A stretch of 64,000 nucleotides of DNA. It comes from Paracoccaceae bacterium (GTDB taxonomy: Bacteria; Pseudomonadota; Alphaproteobacteria; Rhodobacterales; Rhodobacteraceae). Positions 25,168 through 32,804 of this stretch are shown in pieces (positions within the stretch are counted from its first letter, which is position 1; every line of letters starts with the position of its first letter). The stretch covers positions 2,909,649 through 2,973,648 of the forward strand of contig CP075370.1 of NCBI GenBank assembly GCA_019454225.1, in the 5' to 3' direction. The position numbers were made by a program, and so were the translations under genes. Under the pieces are notes generated by a model. It was not told the origin of the DNA and did no database searches. It saw nothing but the letters and a program-made list of their open reading frames with translations.

Positions 25168-25761
25168 ATGAGCACCGACCTGATCCTGGCCCTTGCGGGC
25201 TTCGCCTTCGCCTCGTCCATCACGCCGGGGCCGAACAACCTGATGCTTCTGGCCTCGGGGGTGAACTTCGGCCTGCGGCGAACGGTGCCGCACATGCTGG
25301 GCGTCAGCCTGGGCCATGCGCTGATGGTGTTCCTGGTGGGCCTGGGCCTGGCGGGGCTGTTCCTGGCCGAACCGCGCCTGGTGACGCTGCTCAAGCTGGC
25401 AAGCGTGGGCTACATGCTGTGGCTGGCCTGGAAGATCGCGCATGCCGCCCCGCCCCGGCCGGGCACCGCCCCGGGCCGCCCCTTCACCGCGCTGCAGGCG
25501 GCCGCCTTCCAGTGGGTGAACCCCAAGGCCTGGGCCATGGCGCTGACCGCCACTGCGGTCTATGCGCCCGACCGCAGCACCGCGTCGATGGCGCTGGTGG
25601 CGGCCGTGTTCTGCGCGGTCAACCTGCCCTCCGTCGCGGTCTGGGCGGCGGCAGGCCAGAGCCTGCGGCGCTGGCTCGAGGCGCCGGGCCGGCGGGTGGC
25701 CTTCAACCGCGCGATGGCGGTGCTTCTGGTTCTGTCGCTCTGGCCCGTGCTGGCGGGCTGA
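25168..25761 (+). CDS. LysE/RhtB-family exporter
   Basis: Six-helix inner-membrane exporter of amino acids or derivatives, 197 residues. The diagnostic motif SSITPGPNNLMLLASGVNFG follows the first helix, then GVSLGHALMVFLVGLGLAGL, and FQWVNPKAWAMALTA in the middle. Start at 25168. Divergent from an Lrp-type regulator, the usual arrangement for this family (compare LysE/LysG). Confidence 0.9.
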   Translation: MSTDLILALAGFAFASSITPGPNNLMLLASGVNFGLRRTVPHMLGVSLGHALMVFLVGLGLAGLFLAEPRLVTLLKLASVGYMLWLAWKIAHAAPPRPGTAPGRPFTALQAAAFQWVNPKAWAMALTATAVYAPDRSTASMALVAAVFCAVNLPSVAVWAAAGQSLRRWLEAPGRRVAFNRAMAVLLVLSLWPVLAG

Positions 25762-25789
25762 GGCGGCGCCGCACCAGATCGGCGAGAGA

Positions 25790-25839
25790 TTGCGAATAAT
25801 TCTCAATCGCATTGACTTTGCGACTCGTTCGCATATCTT
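25790..25839 (+). promoter_or_regulatory. sit promoter with Fur/Mur-type operator
   Basis: TGCGA-N11-TCGCA (25791-25811), which reads TTGCGAATAATTCTCAATCG across its core, resembles the Mur/Fur box of alphaproteobacteria. It abuts TTGACT (25812-25817), the likely -35, with TATCTT (25834-25839) as -10 at 16 bases. A second palindrome TGCGA-N5-TCGCA (25819-25833) fills the spacer. Expected function: repression by manganese-loaded Mur. Confidence 0.6.
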
Positions 25840-25869
25840 CCCCGCATTCCCGCCAGCTGGAGCCTTCCG

Positions 25870-26829
25870 ATGCCCGCCACCCGCACGACCCGCCGCGCCA
25901 TCCTGGCAAGCCTCGGCGCGCTGGCCTTCGCGCCCGGCGCCCTCGGACAGGGCGCGCCGCGCATCGTCGCCACCACGGGCATGATCGCCGATGCCGCCCG
26001 GCGCCTGTCGGGAACGCCGGTGCAGGGCCTCATGGGTCCGGGGATCGATCCGCATTCCTGGCGTGCCACCCGCACCGATATCGCCGCGCTGGCCAGGGCC
26101 GATCTCGTGCTGTGGCACGGCCTGAACCTCGAGGCCCAGCTGCGCGACCTGATGGCGGACCTCGCGGCGCGCAAGCCGGTGGTCGCACTGGCCGAGGCGC
26201 TGCCGCAGGATGCGCTGCTGCCCGACCCCGAATATCCCGGCCTGTTCGACCCGCATGTCTGGTTCGACCCGGCGCTCTGGTCGGGCATTGCCGCGCCGCT
26301 GGCGGCCGCGCTCGACACCGCCTTTCCCGACCGCGCCGCGATCCATGCCGAGGGTGCGGCGGCCTTCGCGGCGGATGCCCGGGCGGTGGGCGCCTACGCC
26401 GCGCGCGTACTGTCCTCGGTGCCCGCCGATCGCCGCCTGCTGGTCACGGCGCATGATGCCTTCAACTATTTTGGCCGCGCCTACGGCTGGCAGGTCGAGG
26501 GGATCCAGGGCCTGTCCACCGACAGCGAGGCGGGTCTGGCGCGCATCGCCGATCTGGTGGACCTGCTGGTGACCCGTGACGTCCCGGCGGTCTTTGTCGA
26601 AAGCTCGGTGCCCGCCCGCGCCGTCCGCGCGCTGATCGAGGGGGCCGCCGCCCGGGGCCACCAGGTCACCATCGGGGGCGAACTGTTCTCGGATGCGATG
26701 GGTGCGGACGGCACCTATGAAGGCACCTGGATCGGCATGGTCGATCACAACGCCACCGTGATCGCCCGCGCGCTCGGCGGCGAGGCGCCGGCGCGCGGCA
26801 TGGCCGGGCGGCTGGCGGCGGGCGCATGA
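25870..26829 (+). CDS. sitA: Manganese/iron-type ABC transporter binding protein (TroA/SitA family)
   Basis: Periplasmic cluster A-I metal receptor of 319 residues. Signal region TTRRAILASLGALAFAPGALG has a twin-arginine look. Metal ligands are visible: His in GIDPHSWRATRTD, His in LWHGLNLE, His in DPHVWFDP, and a late Asp near MGADGTYEGTWIGM. It has no histidine-rich loop of the kind ZnuA uses, which favours Mn/Fe over zinc. A Mur/Fur-type box lies upstream. The stop overlaps the ATPase start. Confidence 0.85.
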   Translation: MPATRTTRRAILASLGALAFAPGALGQGAPRIVATTGMIADAARRLSGTPVQGLMGPGIDPHSWRATRTDIAALARADLVLWHGLNLEAQLRDLMADLAARKPVVALAEALPQDALLPDPEYPGLFDPHVWFDPALWSGIAAPLAAALDTAFPDRAAIHAEGAAAFAADARAVGAYAARVLSSVPADRRLLVTAHDAFNYFGRAYGWQVEGIQGLSTDSEAGLARIADLVDLLVTRDVPAVFVESSVPARAVRALIEGAAARGHQVTIGGELFSDAMGADGTYEGTWIGMVDHNATVIARALGGEAPARGMAGRLAAGA

Positions 26830-27593
26830 CGACGGATGCCGCACCCCTTGCCCGCCTGGCTGCACCGCCCGCCACCCCGGCGCTGGCGGTGGCGGGCCTG
26901 ACCGCCGACTATGCGGGCGCCCCGGCGATCGAGGCCGTCACCGCGACCTTCCCCGGCGCCGCGCTGACCGCCATCGTCGGCCCGAACGGTGCGGGAAAGT
27001 CCACCCTGATCAAGGCCGCGCTGGGGCTGGTGCCGTCGCAGGGGGCGGTGCGGTTCTTCGGCACCGCGCTCGACACCGCCCGCGCCCGCGTGGCCTACAT
27101 GCCGCAGCGCGCAGGCGTCGACTGGGATTTCCCGCTGTCCGCCTTCGACGTTGTGGCGACCGGCCTCTACCGCCGCACCGGCCCGTTCCGCAGGCTGACC
27201 CGGGCCGACCGCGCGCTGGCGATGGATGCGCTGTCGCGCGTCGGCCTGGCCGATCTTGCGCGGCGCCAGATCGGCGCCCTGTCGGGCGGCCAGCAGCAGC
27301 GCGTGTTCCTGGCGCGGGCCCTGGCACAGGGGGCCGACCTCTACCTTCTCGACGAACCCTTCGCCGGGGTCGATGCCGCGACCGAGGCCGCGATCATGGG
27401 CGTCCTGCGGGCGCTGCGCGATGCGGGCGCGGCCGTGGTGGCGGTGCACCACGACCTGGCGACCGTATCCGACCGCTTCGACCGGGTGCTGATGCTGAAC
27501 CGCCGCGTCGTGGCAGAAGGGCCGGTGGCCGAGACCTTCACCGCCGACCGGATCGGCCGCACCTATGCGCCGGTCGTGGCCGACGCGGCCTGA
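26826..27593 (+). CDS. sitB: Metal ABC transporter ATPase
   Basis: ATPase of the metal importer, 255 residues. Walker A is GPNGAGKST, signature LSGGQQQRVFLARAL, Walker B YLLDEPFAGVDA, switch His in AVHHDL. Its ATG overlaps the sitA stop by 4 bp (ATGA). An N-terminal extension of about 20 residues (APLARLAAPPATPALAV) precedes the ATPase core. Followed after 69 bp by two permease genes. Confidence 0.9.
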   Translation: MTTDAAPLARLAAPPATPALAVAGLTADYAGAPAIEAVTATFPGAALTAIVGPNGAGKSTLIKAALGLVPSQGAVRFFGTALDTARARVAYMPQRAGVDWDFPLSAFDVVATGLYRRTGPFRRLTRADRALAMDALSRVGLADLARRQIGALSGGQQQRVFLARALAQGADLYLLDEPFAGVDAATEAAIMGVLRALRDAGAAVVAVHHDLATVSDRFDRVLMLNRRVVAEGPVAETFTADRIGRTYAPVVADAA

Positions 27594-27662
27594 AGGGATC
27601 GTCCATGCGGCCCCGCGCCCCGATCCGCCCTGTCCGCCCGCCCGAGCCGCGGGCCTGATCGC

Positions 27663-28529
27663 ATGTTCCTGTCGGCGCTGACCCTGCAACTCGGCTACAA
27701 CGCCACGCTGGTGACGCTGGGCGCCGCCATGCTGGGGGTCGCAGCCGGGGCCACCGGCGCGGCGCTGTTCCTGCGCCGCCGGTCGCTGGTGCCCGATGCC
27801 ATCGCCCATGCCACCCTGCCCGGCGTGGCGCTGGCCTTCCTGGCCCTCACCGCGCTGGGCACCGAATCGCGCGGCCTTGCGCCACTGATGCTGGGCGGGG
27901 CCTTGACGGCCGGGGCCGGGCTCTGGGCCCTGCAGCGGCTGACTGCCCGCACCCGGCTGGCCGAGGACACCGCCACCGCCGCCGTCCTGTCGGTGGCCTA
28001 TGGCGCGGGCATCGTGCTGCTGACGCTGATCCAGGGCCTGCCGGGCGGCCGCCAGGCCGGGCTGGAAGGGTTCCTGCTCGGCTCGACCGCCGGGATGCTG
28101 CGCGCGGATGCGATCATCATCGGGGCGGGCGGGGCGCTGGTGCTGGCGGTGCTGGCGCTGGCCTGGCGCCCGCTGACCATGACCGCCTTCGACCGCGCCC
28201 ATGCCGCCGCGATGGGCCTGCGCCCGTCGGTGCTCGACGCGCTCCTGCTGGCGCTGGTGCTGGCCGTGGTGATCACCGGCCTGCGGGTGGTGGGCGCGGT
28301 GCTGATCGTGGCGCTGCTGGTGACACCGGCCGCCGCCGCCCGCCTAGCGACGGACCGGTCCGGACACATGGCGATGCTGTCGGGGCTGATCGGCGGCGCG
28401 GCGGGCTGGCTGGGTGCCGCCGCCTCGGCCGCCGTGCCGGGCCTGCCCACCGGGGCGGTGATCGTCTGCGCCGCCGCCGCGGCCTTCGCCATGGCCGCGG
28501 CCCTGCGCCGGATGCGGGGGTTGGCGTGA
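27663..28529 (+). CDS. sitC: Metal ABC transporter permease, first copy
   Basis: ABC-3 family membrane permease, 288 residues, with about eight hydrophobic segments. Motifs include RRRSLVPDAIAHATLPGVALAFL, where the Asp-Ala-His region is conserved in the family, and LRVVGAVLIVALLVTPAAAARL near the end. Two permeases in the cluster is the SitABCD/MntABCD arrangement, in contrast to ZnuB alone. Its stop shares bases with the start of the next permease gene (TGATG). Confidence 0.88.
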   Translation: MFLSALTLQLGYNATLVTLGAAMLGVAAGATGAALFLRRRSLVPDAIAHATLPGVALAFLALTALGTESRGLAPLMLGGALTAGAGLWALQRLTARTRLAEDTATAAVLSVAYGAGIVLLTLIQGLPGGRQAGLEGFLLGSTAGMLRADAIIIGAGGALVLAVLALAWRPLTMTAFDRAHAAAMGLRPSVLDALLLALVLAVVITGLRVVGAVLIVALLVTPAAAARLATDRSGHMAMLSGLIGGAAGWLGAAASAAVPGLPTGAVIVCAAAAAFAMAAALRRMRGLA

Positions 28530-29422
28530 TGGCGGCCGATTTCGTCGCCCTGTCGCTGGTGCCGATGCTCGCCGCCGTTCTGGCGGCACTGGCCACCGCC
28601 CTGCCCGGCAACCTGCTGATCCTGCGGGGCGAGGCGATGGTGGGCGACATGATGGCCCATGCCGCCCTGCCCGGCATCGTCGCCGCCTTCCTGGTCACCG
28701 GGTCGACATCGGGCCTGGCGATGACCCTCGGCGCCATGGCGGCGGCGCTGCTGTCGGTCGGCATGGTCCAGGCGATCCGCGCGGCGGGCCCGGTGCCCGC
28801 CCCCGCCGCCATGGCGATGACCTTTACCACGCTCTTCGCCGCGGGCGTCCTGATGCTGGAACTGACGGGCGCGGGCGGTGTCCATCTGGATGTGGAACAC
28901 GCGCTCTACGGCAGCCTCGAATCGCTGATCTGGCTGGATGCGACAGGCTGGGGCGCGCTGCTCGACCCCGCCGCGCTGGCGGGCCTGCCGCCCGAGCTGT
29001 TCCATCTGGCCGCCGCACTGGGGCTGGTCGCGGCGACGCTGGCGATGGCCTGGCGCCCGCTGGTCATGGCCTCGTTCGATCCGGTCCACGCCGCCACCCA
29101 GGGGCTGCCGGTGCGCGGGCTGTCCCTGCTGCTGGTCGCGGTCACCGCCGTCGCATCGGTCGCCGCCTTCGCCGCCGTCGGCGCCATCCTGACCATCGCC
29201 ATGCTGATCCTGCCCGCGGCCACCGCCCGCCTGCTGACCGACCGCCTGCCCCGCCAGGTGGCGCTCAGCGCCGTCATCGCCGCGACGACCGCGCTCGCGG
29301 GCACGGTGCTGGCGGGCTGGGGCCCGCTGGCGCTGGGCCATCATGCGGCGGTCAGCGCCAGCGGCATGATCGCGGTCACCGGGGGCGTCGGCCTCGGCCT
29401 TGCCGCGCTCCGCCGCGCCTGA
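28529..29422 (+). CDS. sitD: Metal ABC transporter permease, second copy
   Basis: ABC-3 family permease, 297 residues, homologous to sitC. Conserved RGEAMVGDMMAHAALPGIVAAFL parallels the sitC motif, and AAVGAILTIAMLILPAATARLL is near the C-terminus. ATG at 28529 overlaps the sitC stop by one base; a GTG 3 bp earlier is less likely. Likely forms a heterodimer with SitC. The last gene of the operon; hisB follows in the same direction after 63 bp. Confidence 0.88.
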   Translation: MAADFVALSLVPMLAAVLAALATALPGNLLILRGEAMVGDMMAHAALPGIVAAFLVTGSTSGLAMTLGAMAAALLSVGMVQAIRAAGPVPAPAAMAMTFTTLFAAGVLMLELTGAGGVHLDVEHALYGSLESLIWLDATGWGALLDPAALAGLPPELFHLAAALGLVAATLAMAWRPLVMASFDPVHAATQGLPVRGLSLLLVAVTAVASVAAFAAVGAILTIAMLILPAATARLLTDRLPRQVALSAVIAATTALAGTVLAGWGPLALGHHAAVSASGMIAVTGGVGLGLAALRRA

Positions 29423-29485
29423 CCCTTCCCAAGCGGCACCGCCCCCGCTACAAGGCCCGCCGACGCTGCCGAAAGGAACCGCGCG

Positions 29486-30073
29486 ATGCGCCAGGCCAGC
29501 CTGACCCGCCAGACGACCGAGACCGACATCACCGTCGCGGTGAACCTTGACGGAACCGGCCAGTCCAGGATCGACACCGGCGTCGGCTTCTTCGACCACA
29601 TGCTCGACCAGGTGGCCCGCCACAGCCTGATCGACATCACGCTGACGGCGCGCGGCGACACCCATATCGACGATCACCATACGGTCGAGGATTGCGGCAT
29701 CGCGCTGGGCCAGGCGCTGACCCGGGCGCTGGGCGACAAGCGCGGCATCCGCCGCTATGGCGAGGCGCGGCTGGCGATGGACGACGCGCAGGTGGTCTGC
29801 GCGCTCGACCTGTCGGGGCGGCCCTATCTGGTGTGGAATGTCGCCTTCCCGACCGCGAAGATCGGCAGTTTCGACACCGAACTGGTGCGCGAGTTCTTCC
29901 AGGCGCTTTCGACGCATGGCGGCATCACGCTGCATCTCGACCGGCCGCACGGTGTCAACGGCCACCACATCGCCGAGGCCGCGTTCAAGGCCGCCGCCCG
30001 CGCCCTGCGCATGGCGGTGGAACCCGACCCGCGCCGTGCCGACGCGATCCCCTCGACCAAGGGCACGCTGTGA
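29486..30073 (+). CDS. hisB: Imidazoleglycerol-phosphate dehydratase
   Basis: Dehydrates imidazole glycerol phosphate to imidazole acetol phosphate; 195 residues, the mono-functional form. Metal-binding histidines lie in [33 protein letters not shown] and [25 protein letters not shown] is upstream of the start. It forms a short rightward unit with hisH (22-bp gap). Confidence 0.96.
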   Translation: MRQASLTRQTTETDITVAVNLDGTGQSRIDTGVGFFDHMLDQVARHSLIDITLTARGDTHIDDHHTVEDCGIALGQALTRALGDKRGIRRYGEARLAMDDAQVVCALDLSGRPYLVWNVAFPTAKIGSFDTELVREFFQALSTHGGITLHLDRPHGVNGHHIAEAAFKAAARALRMAVEPDPRRADAIPSTKGTL

Positions 30074-30095
30074 CCCGCGGGGTCCGGGGGCGGAC

Positions 30096-30737
30096 ATGGC
30101 GCTGACGGTTCTGGTCGACTACGACAGCGGCAACCTGCATTCCGCCGAAAAGGCGTTCCGCCTGATGGCCGACCAGACCGGCGCGGGCAGCGTGATCGTG
30201 TCCGACCGGCCCGAGGATGTGGCCCGCGCCGATCGCATCGTGCTGCCGGGCGACGGCGCCTTCCCGGCCTGCCGACGCGCGCTTCTGGCGCGCCCCGGCC
30301 TCTATGACGCGATCGCCGAGGCGGCGGGCCCCCGCGCCCGCCCCTTCCTGGGCATCTGCATCGGCATGCAGATGATGGCCGAGCGCGGGCTGGAACATGC
30401 CGAAACCCCGGGCTTCGGCTGGATCGGCGGCACGGTCGACCGCATCGTGCCCGGCGCGTCCGGGCTGAAGGTGCCGCACATGGGCTGGAACGACCTGGTG
30501 GTCGAGGCCGACCATCCGGTCCTTGCCGGAATCCGCACCGGCGACCACGCCTATTTCGTGCATTCCTATCACATGACGGTGACGCGCCCGGCGGAACGGC
30601 TGGCCCATGCCGACTATGGCGGGCCGGTCACTGCCATCGTGGGGCGCGACACCATGGTCGGCACCCAGTTCCACCCCGAGAAAAGCCAGGCCACCGGCCT
30701 GCGGCTGATCGCGAACTTCCTGTCCTGGCGGCCCTGA
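30096..30737 (+). CDS. hisH: Imidazole glycerol phosphate synthase, glutamine amidotransferase subunit
   Basis: Supplies ammonia to HisF; 213 residues. Class I amidotransferase: nucleophile Cys in PFLGICIGMQMMAERG, and the His-Glu pair in GTQFHPEKSQ. N-terminus LVDYDSGNLHSAEKAF and oxyanion motif LPGDGAF are typical. The partner subunit HisF is encoded on the other strand about 10 kb away, which is unusual since hisH and hisF are usually in one operon. Confidence 0.95.
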   Translation: MALTVLVDYDSGNLHSAEKAFRLMADQTGAGSVIVSDRPEDVARADRIVLPGDGAFPACRRALLARPGLYDAIAEAAGPRARPFLGICIGMQMMAERGLEHAETPGFGWIGGTVDRIVPGASGLKVPHMGWNDLVVEADHPVLAGIRTGDHAYFVHSYHMTVTRPAERLAHADYGGPVTAIVGRDTMVGTQFHPEKSQATGLRLIANFLSWRP

Positions 30738-30760
30738 CGGCCCGTGCCGCCGGCCTTGCC

Positions 30761-31552
30761 TCAGGCGCCGCGGATGATGTCGCGGAACGCCGGGAACAGC
30801 AGGCCGTTGCCGCAGATCACGCCGCCCGAGGCAAAGGCATCCTGCCCCGCGCGCAGCCCCTCGGCAAATCCGCCCGCCTCGCGCACCAGGATCAGGCCGG
30901 CCGCCATGTCCCAGGGGCTCAGCCCGCGCTCCCAGAACCCGTCGAACCGCCCGCCCGCCACATAGGCCATGTCCAGCGCCGCCGCGCCCCAGCGCCGCAC
31001 ACCCGCGCAGACCGGCATCAGCCGCGCCAGATCCTGCAGCGTGGCAGGCAGCGCGGGCCGGCTGGCAAAGGGCACGCCGGTGGCAAAGATCGCCTCGATC
31101 ATGTCGCGCCGTCCCGACACCCGCATGCGGCGGCTGTCGTTCAGCCAGGCGCCCTGCCCCTTCTCGGCCCAGAACATCTCGTCCTTCGCCGGGTCATAGA
31201 TCACGCCCGAAACGATCTCGCCCTTGTGCTCCAGCGCGATCGAGATCGCCCAGTGCGGCAGCCCGTGCAGGAAGTTCGTCGTCCCGTCCAGCGGATCGAC
31301 GATCCAGCGGCGCGTCGGATCCTCGCCGGCGGTCTCGCCCGTCTCCTCGCCCAGCCAGCCATAGGTCGGGCGGCCCCCCATCAGCTCTTCCTTGATGATC
31401 CGCTCGGCCTCGCGGTCGGCCTTGGAAACGAAGTCGCCCGGCCCCTTGGACGACACCTGCAGGTTCTCGACCTCCCGGAAATCCTTGACCAGCGACCGTC
31501 CCGCCTTGCGCGCGGCCTTGATCATCAGGTTCAGGTTGGCGCTGCCTTGCAT
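30761..31552 (-). CDS. suhB: Inositol-1-monophosphatase family protein
   Basis: Mg-dependent phosphatase of 263 residues. Metal-binding motifs WLGEETGET, IVDPLDGTTNFLHGLP and the late WERGLSPWDMAAGLILVREAGG define the family. It may act on inositol phosphate or a related phosphoester, or influence ribosome biogenesis as SuhB does in E. coli. Convergent with hisH. Confidence 0.92.
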   Translation of the reverse strand: MQGSANLNLMIKAARKAGRSLVKDFREVENLQVSSKGPGDFVSKADREAERIIKEELMGGRPTYGWLGEETGETAGEDPTRRWIVDPLDGTTNFLHGLPHWAISIALEHKGEIVSGVIYDPAKDEMFWAEKGQGAWLNDSRRMRVSGRRDMIEAIFATGVPFASRPALPATLQDLARLMPVCAGVRRWGAAALDMAYVAGGRFDGFWERGLSPWDMAAGLILVREAGGFAEGLRAGQDAFASGGVICGNGLLFPAFRDIIRGA

Positions 31553-31655
31553 CGCGGGCCTCCGGGCGGGTGCGGATCAAGGGCGGGTCTATAGGGGCAA
31601 GCGCGCCCGGGGGAAAGGGGGCACGCCCGCGCCGCCTGCGGATTTCGCGCCCCGC

Positions 31656-32387
31656 CTACCCCGGCGCCGTGCGCGCGGCAGGCCCGGCAGGCGCGGCAGG
31701 CGCCGCACCGAACACCGGCTCGGTCAGTTCGCGGAACAGCTTGCGCCGGATCGCCTCGGGAAAATCGCTGTGCCGCGCGGCATATTCGACAAAGGCCCCC
31801 GGTCCCCGGATCACCTTGCGCTGAAGATAGTCCACCAGCCCCATCTCGTGCTGGCCGATCGCCAGCGCGTTCACCGTGATCCCCGTCCAGCCCGCCGTTA
31901 CCCGGTCGGGGTCCGGCCCGTTGTTCGACTGCCCGTCGCCCGAGATGTCGATCACCTGCACCGCGCAGGCCGGCGCCCGGGCCATCAGCTCGGCGCCGAA
32001 GGCCAGCGCCGCCCCCGTCGCCGTGGGCAGCCCGAAGGGCGACCGCGCGTGCCCCGCCACCTGCGCCGACACCCGGTCCAGATCGGCCTCCGACAGGATC
32101 AGCCGCCAGTCCGCCACCAGATCCTGATGCTGCACGCCCGACCATTCGTAGACCGCCAGCGCCACCGGATCGCCCCGCAGGAACGCCGCCCGGATCGCCG
32201 GGTCGGCCAGCGCCGCCAGCAGCCCGCCGCGCTGGATGTCATAGTCGCGCCCGTCCACCGACCAGGACACATCCAGCGCCAGCGCCAGCGCCAGACGGCA
32301 GGCATCCGCCGGGGCCGCCGCCAGCGCCATCAGGCCCGCAAGGCAGGCCGTCAGGCAGGGGCGAAGCGGCGGGCGACGCAGGGGCAT
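31656..32387 (-). CDS. DUF1194 (von Willebrand A-like) secreted protein
   Basis: Exported protein of 243 residues, with a signal peptide (LTACLAGLMALAAAPADA). The remainder is a vWA-like fold: ALALDVSWSVDGRDYDIQRGG has the DxSxS metal site, ISGDGQSNNGPDP and NALAIG follow. DUF1194 proteins are periplasmic and of unknown role. The start at 32387 is the first methionine before the signal; the longer frame runs over the divergent genes. A Pro/Ala-rich tail ends the protein. Confidence 0.85.
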   Translation of the reverse strand: MPLRRPPLRPCLTACLAGLMALAAAPADACRLALALALDVSWSVDGRDYDIQRGGLLAALADPAIRAAFLRGDPVALAVYEWSGVQHQDLVADWRLILSEADLDRVSAQVAGHARSPFGLPTATGAALAFGAELMARAPACAVQVIDISGDGQSNNGPDPDRVTAGWTGITVNALAIGQHEMGLVDYLQRKVIRGPGAFVEYAARHSDFPEAIRRKLFRELTEPVFGAAPAAPAGPAARTAPG

Positions 32388-32513
32388 CCCGCAGGATAGC
32401 GCGCCGCGCCCGGCGGCCGAAGGAAAATCGGCCACCGCCGCAGGGCTTGCCAGCACCCGCCGGGCGACCGATAGTCGCCCCACCCCGCCGCGCCGCAGCC
32501 CCGGATCAACGCC

Positions 32514-32804
32514 ATGCACACCATCCTGACGCTTCTCGCGGGGCTCCTGCTCCTTGCCGTGTTCCTGATCTTCGGGCGGCTCTGGGGCGGCGTGCCCGAC
32601 GGGCCGGTGCTGGCGGCCCGGCTGTTCCTGCCGGTCTGGCTGGCGGTGACCCTGGCGCACATGTGGGTGGGCGTGACGCGCGCGGGGTTCACCGTGGCGC
32701 AGGAACTGCCGATCCTCGCCGTCAACTTCGCCCTGCCCGCCGCCGCGGCGCTGGCCGCCGCTGCGCTGCTCCCCCGCCTGAAGGACATGACCCATGGCCA
32801 CTGA
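32514..32804 (+). CDS. Small inner-membrane protein next to the cation/proton antiporter
   Basis: A 96-residue protein with three hydrophobic helices: ILTLLAGLLLLAVFLIFG, ARLFLPVWLAVTLAHMWVGV and LAVNFALPAAAALAAAALL. It overlaps the antiporter gene by 11 bp, so the two are co-translated. No domain recognised; an accessory role with the antiporter is inferred from the overlap. Confidence 0.75.
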   Translation: MHTILTLLAGLLLLAVFLIFGRLWGGVPDGPVLAARLFLPVWLAVTLAHMWVGVTRAGFTVAQELPILAVNFALPAAAALAAAALLPRLKDMTHGH

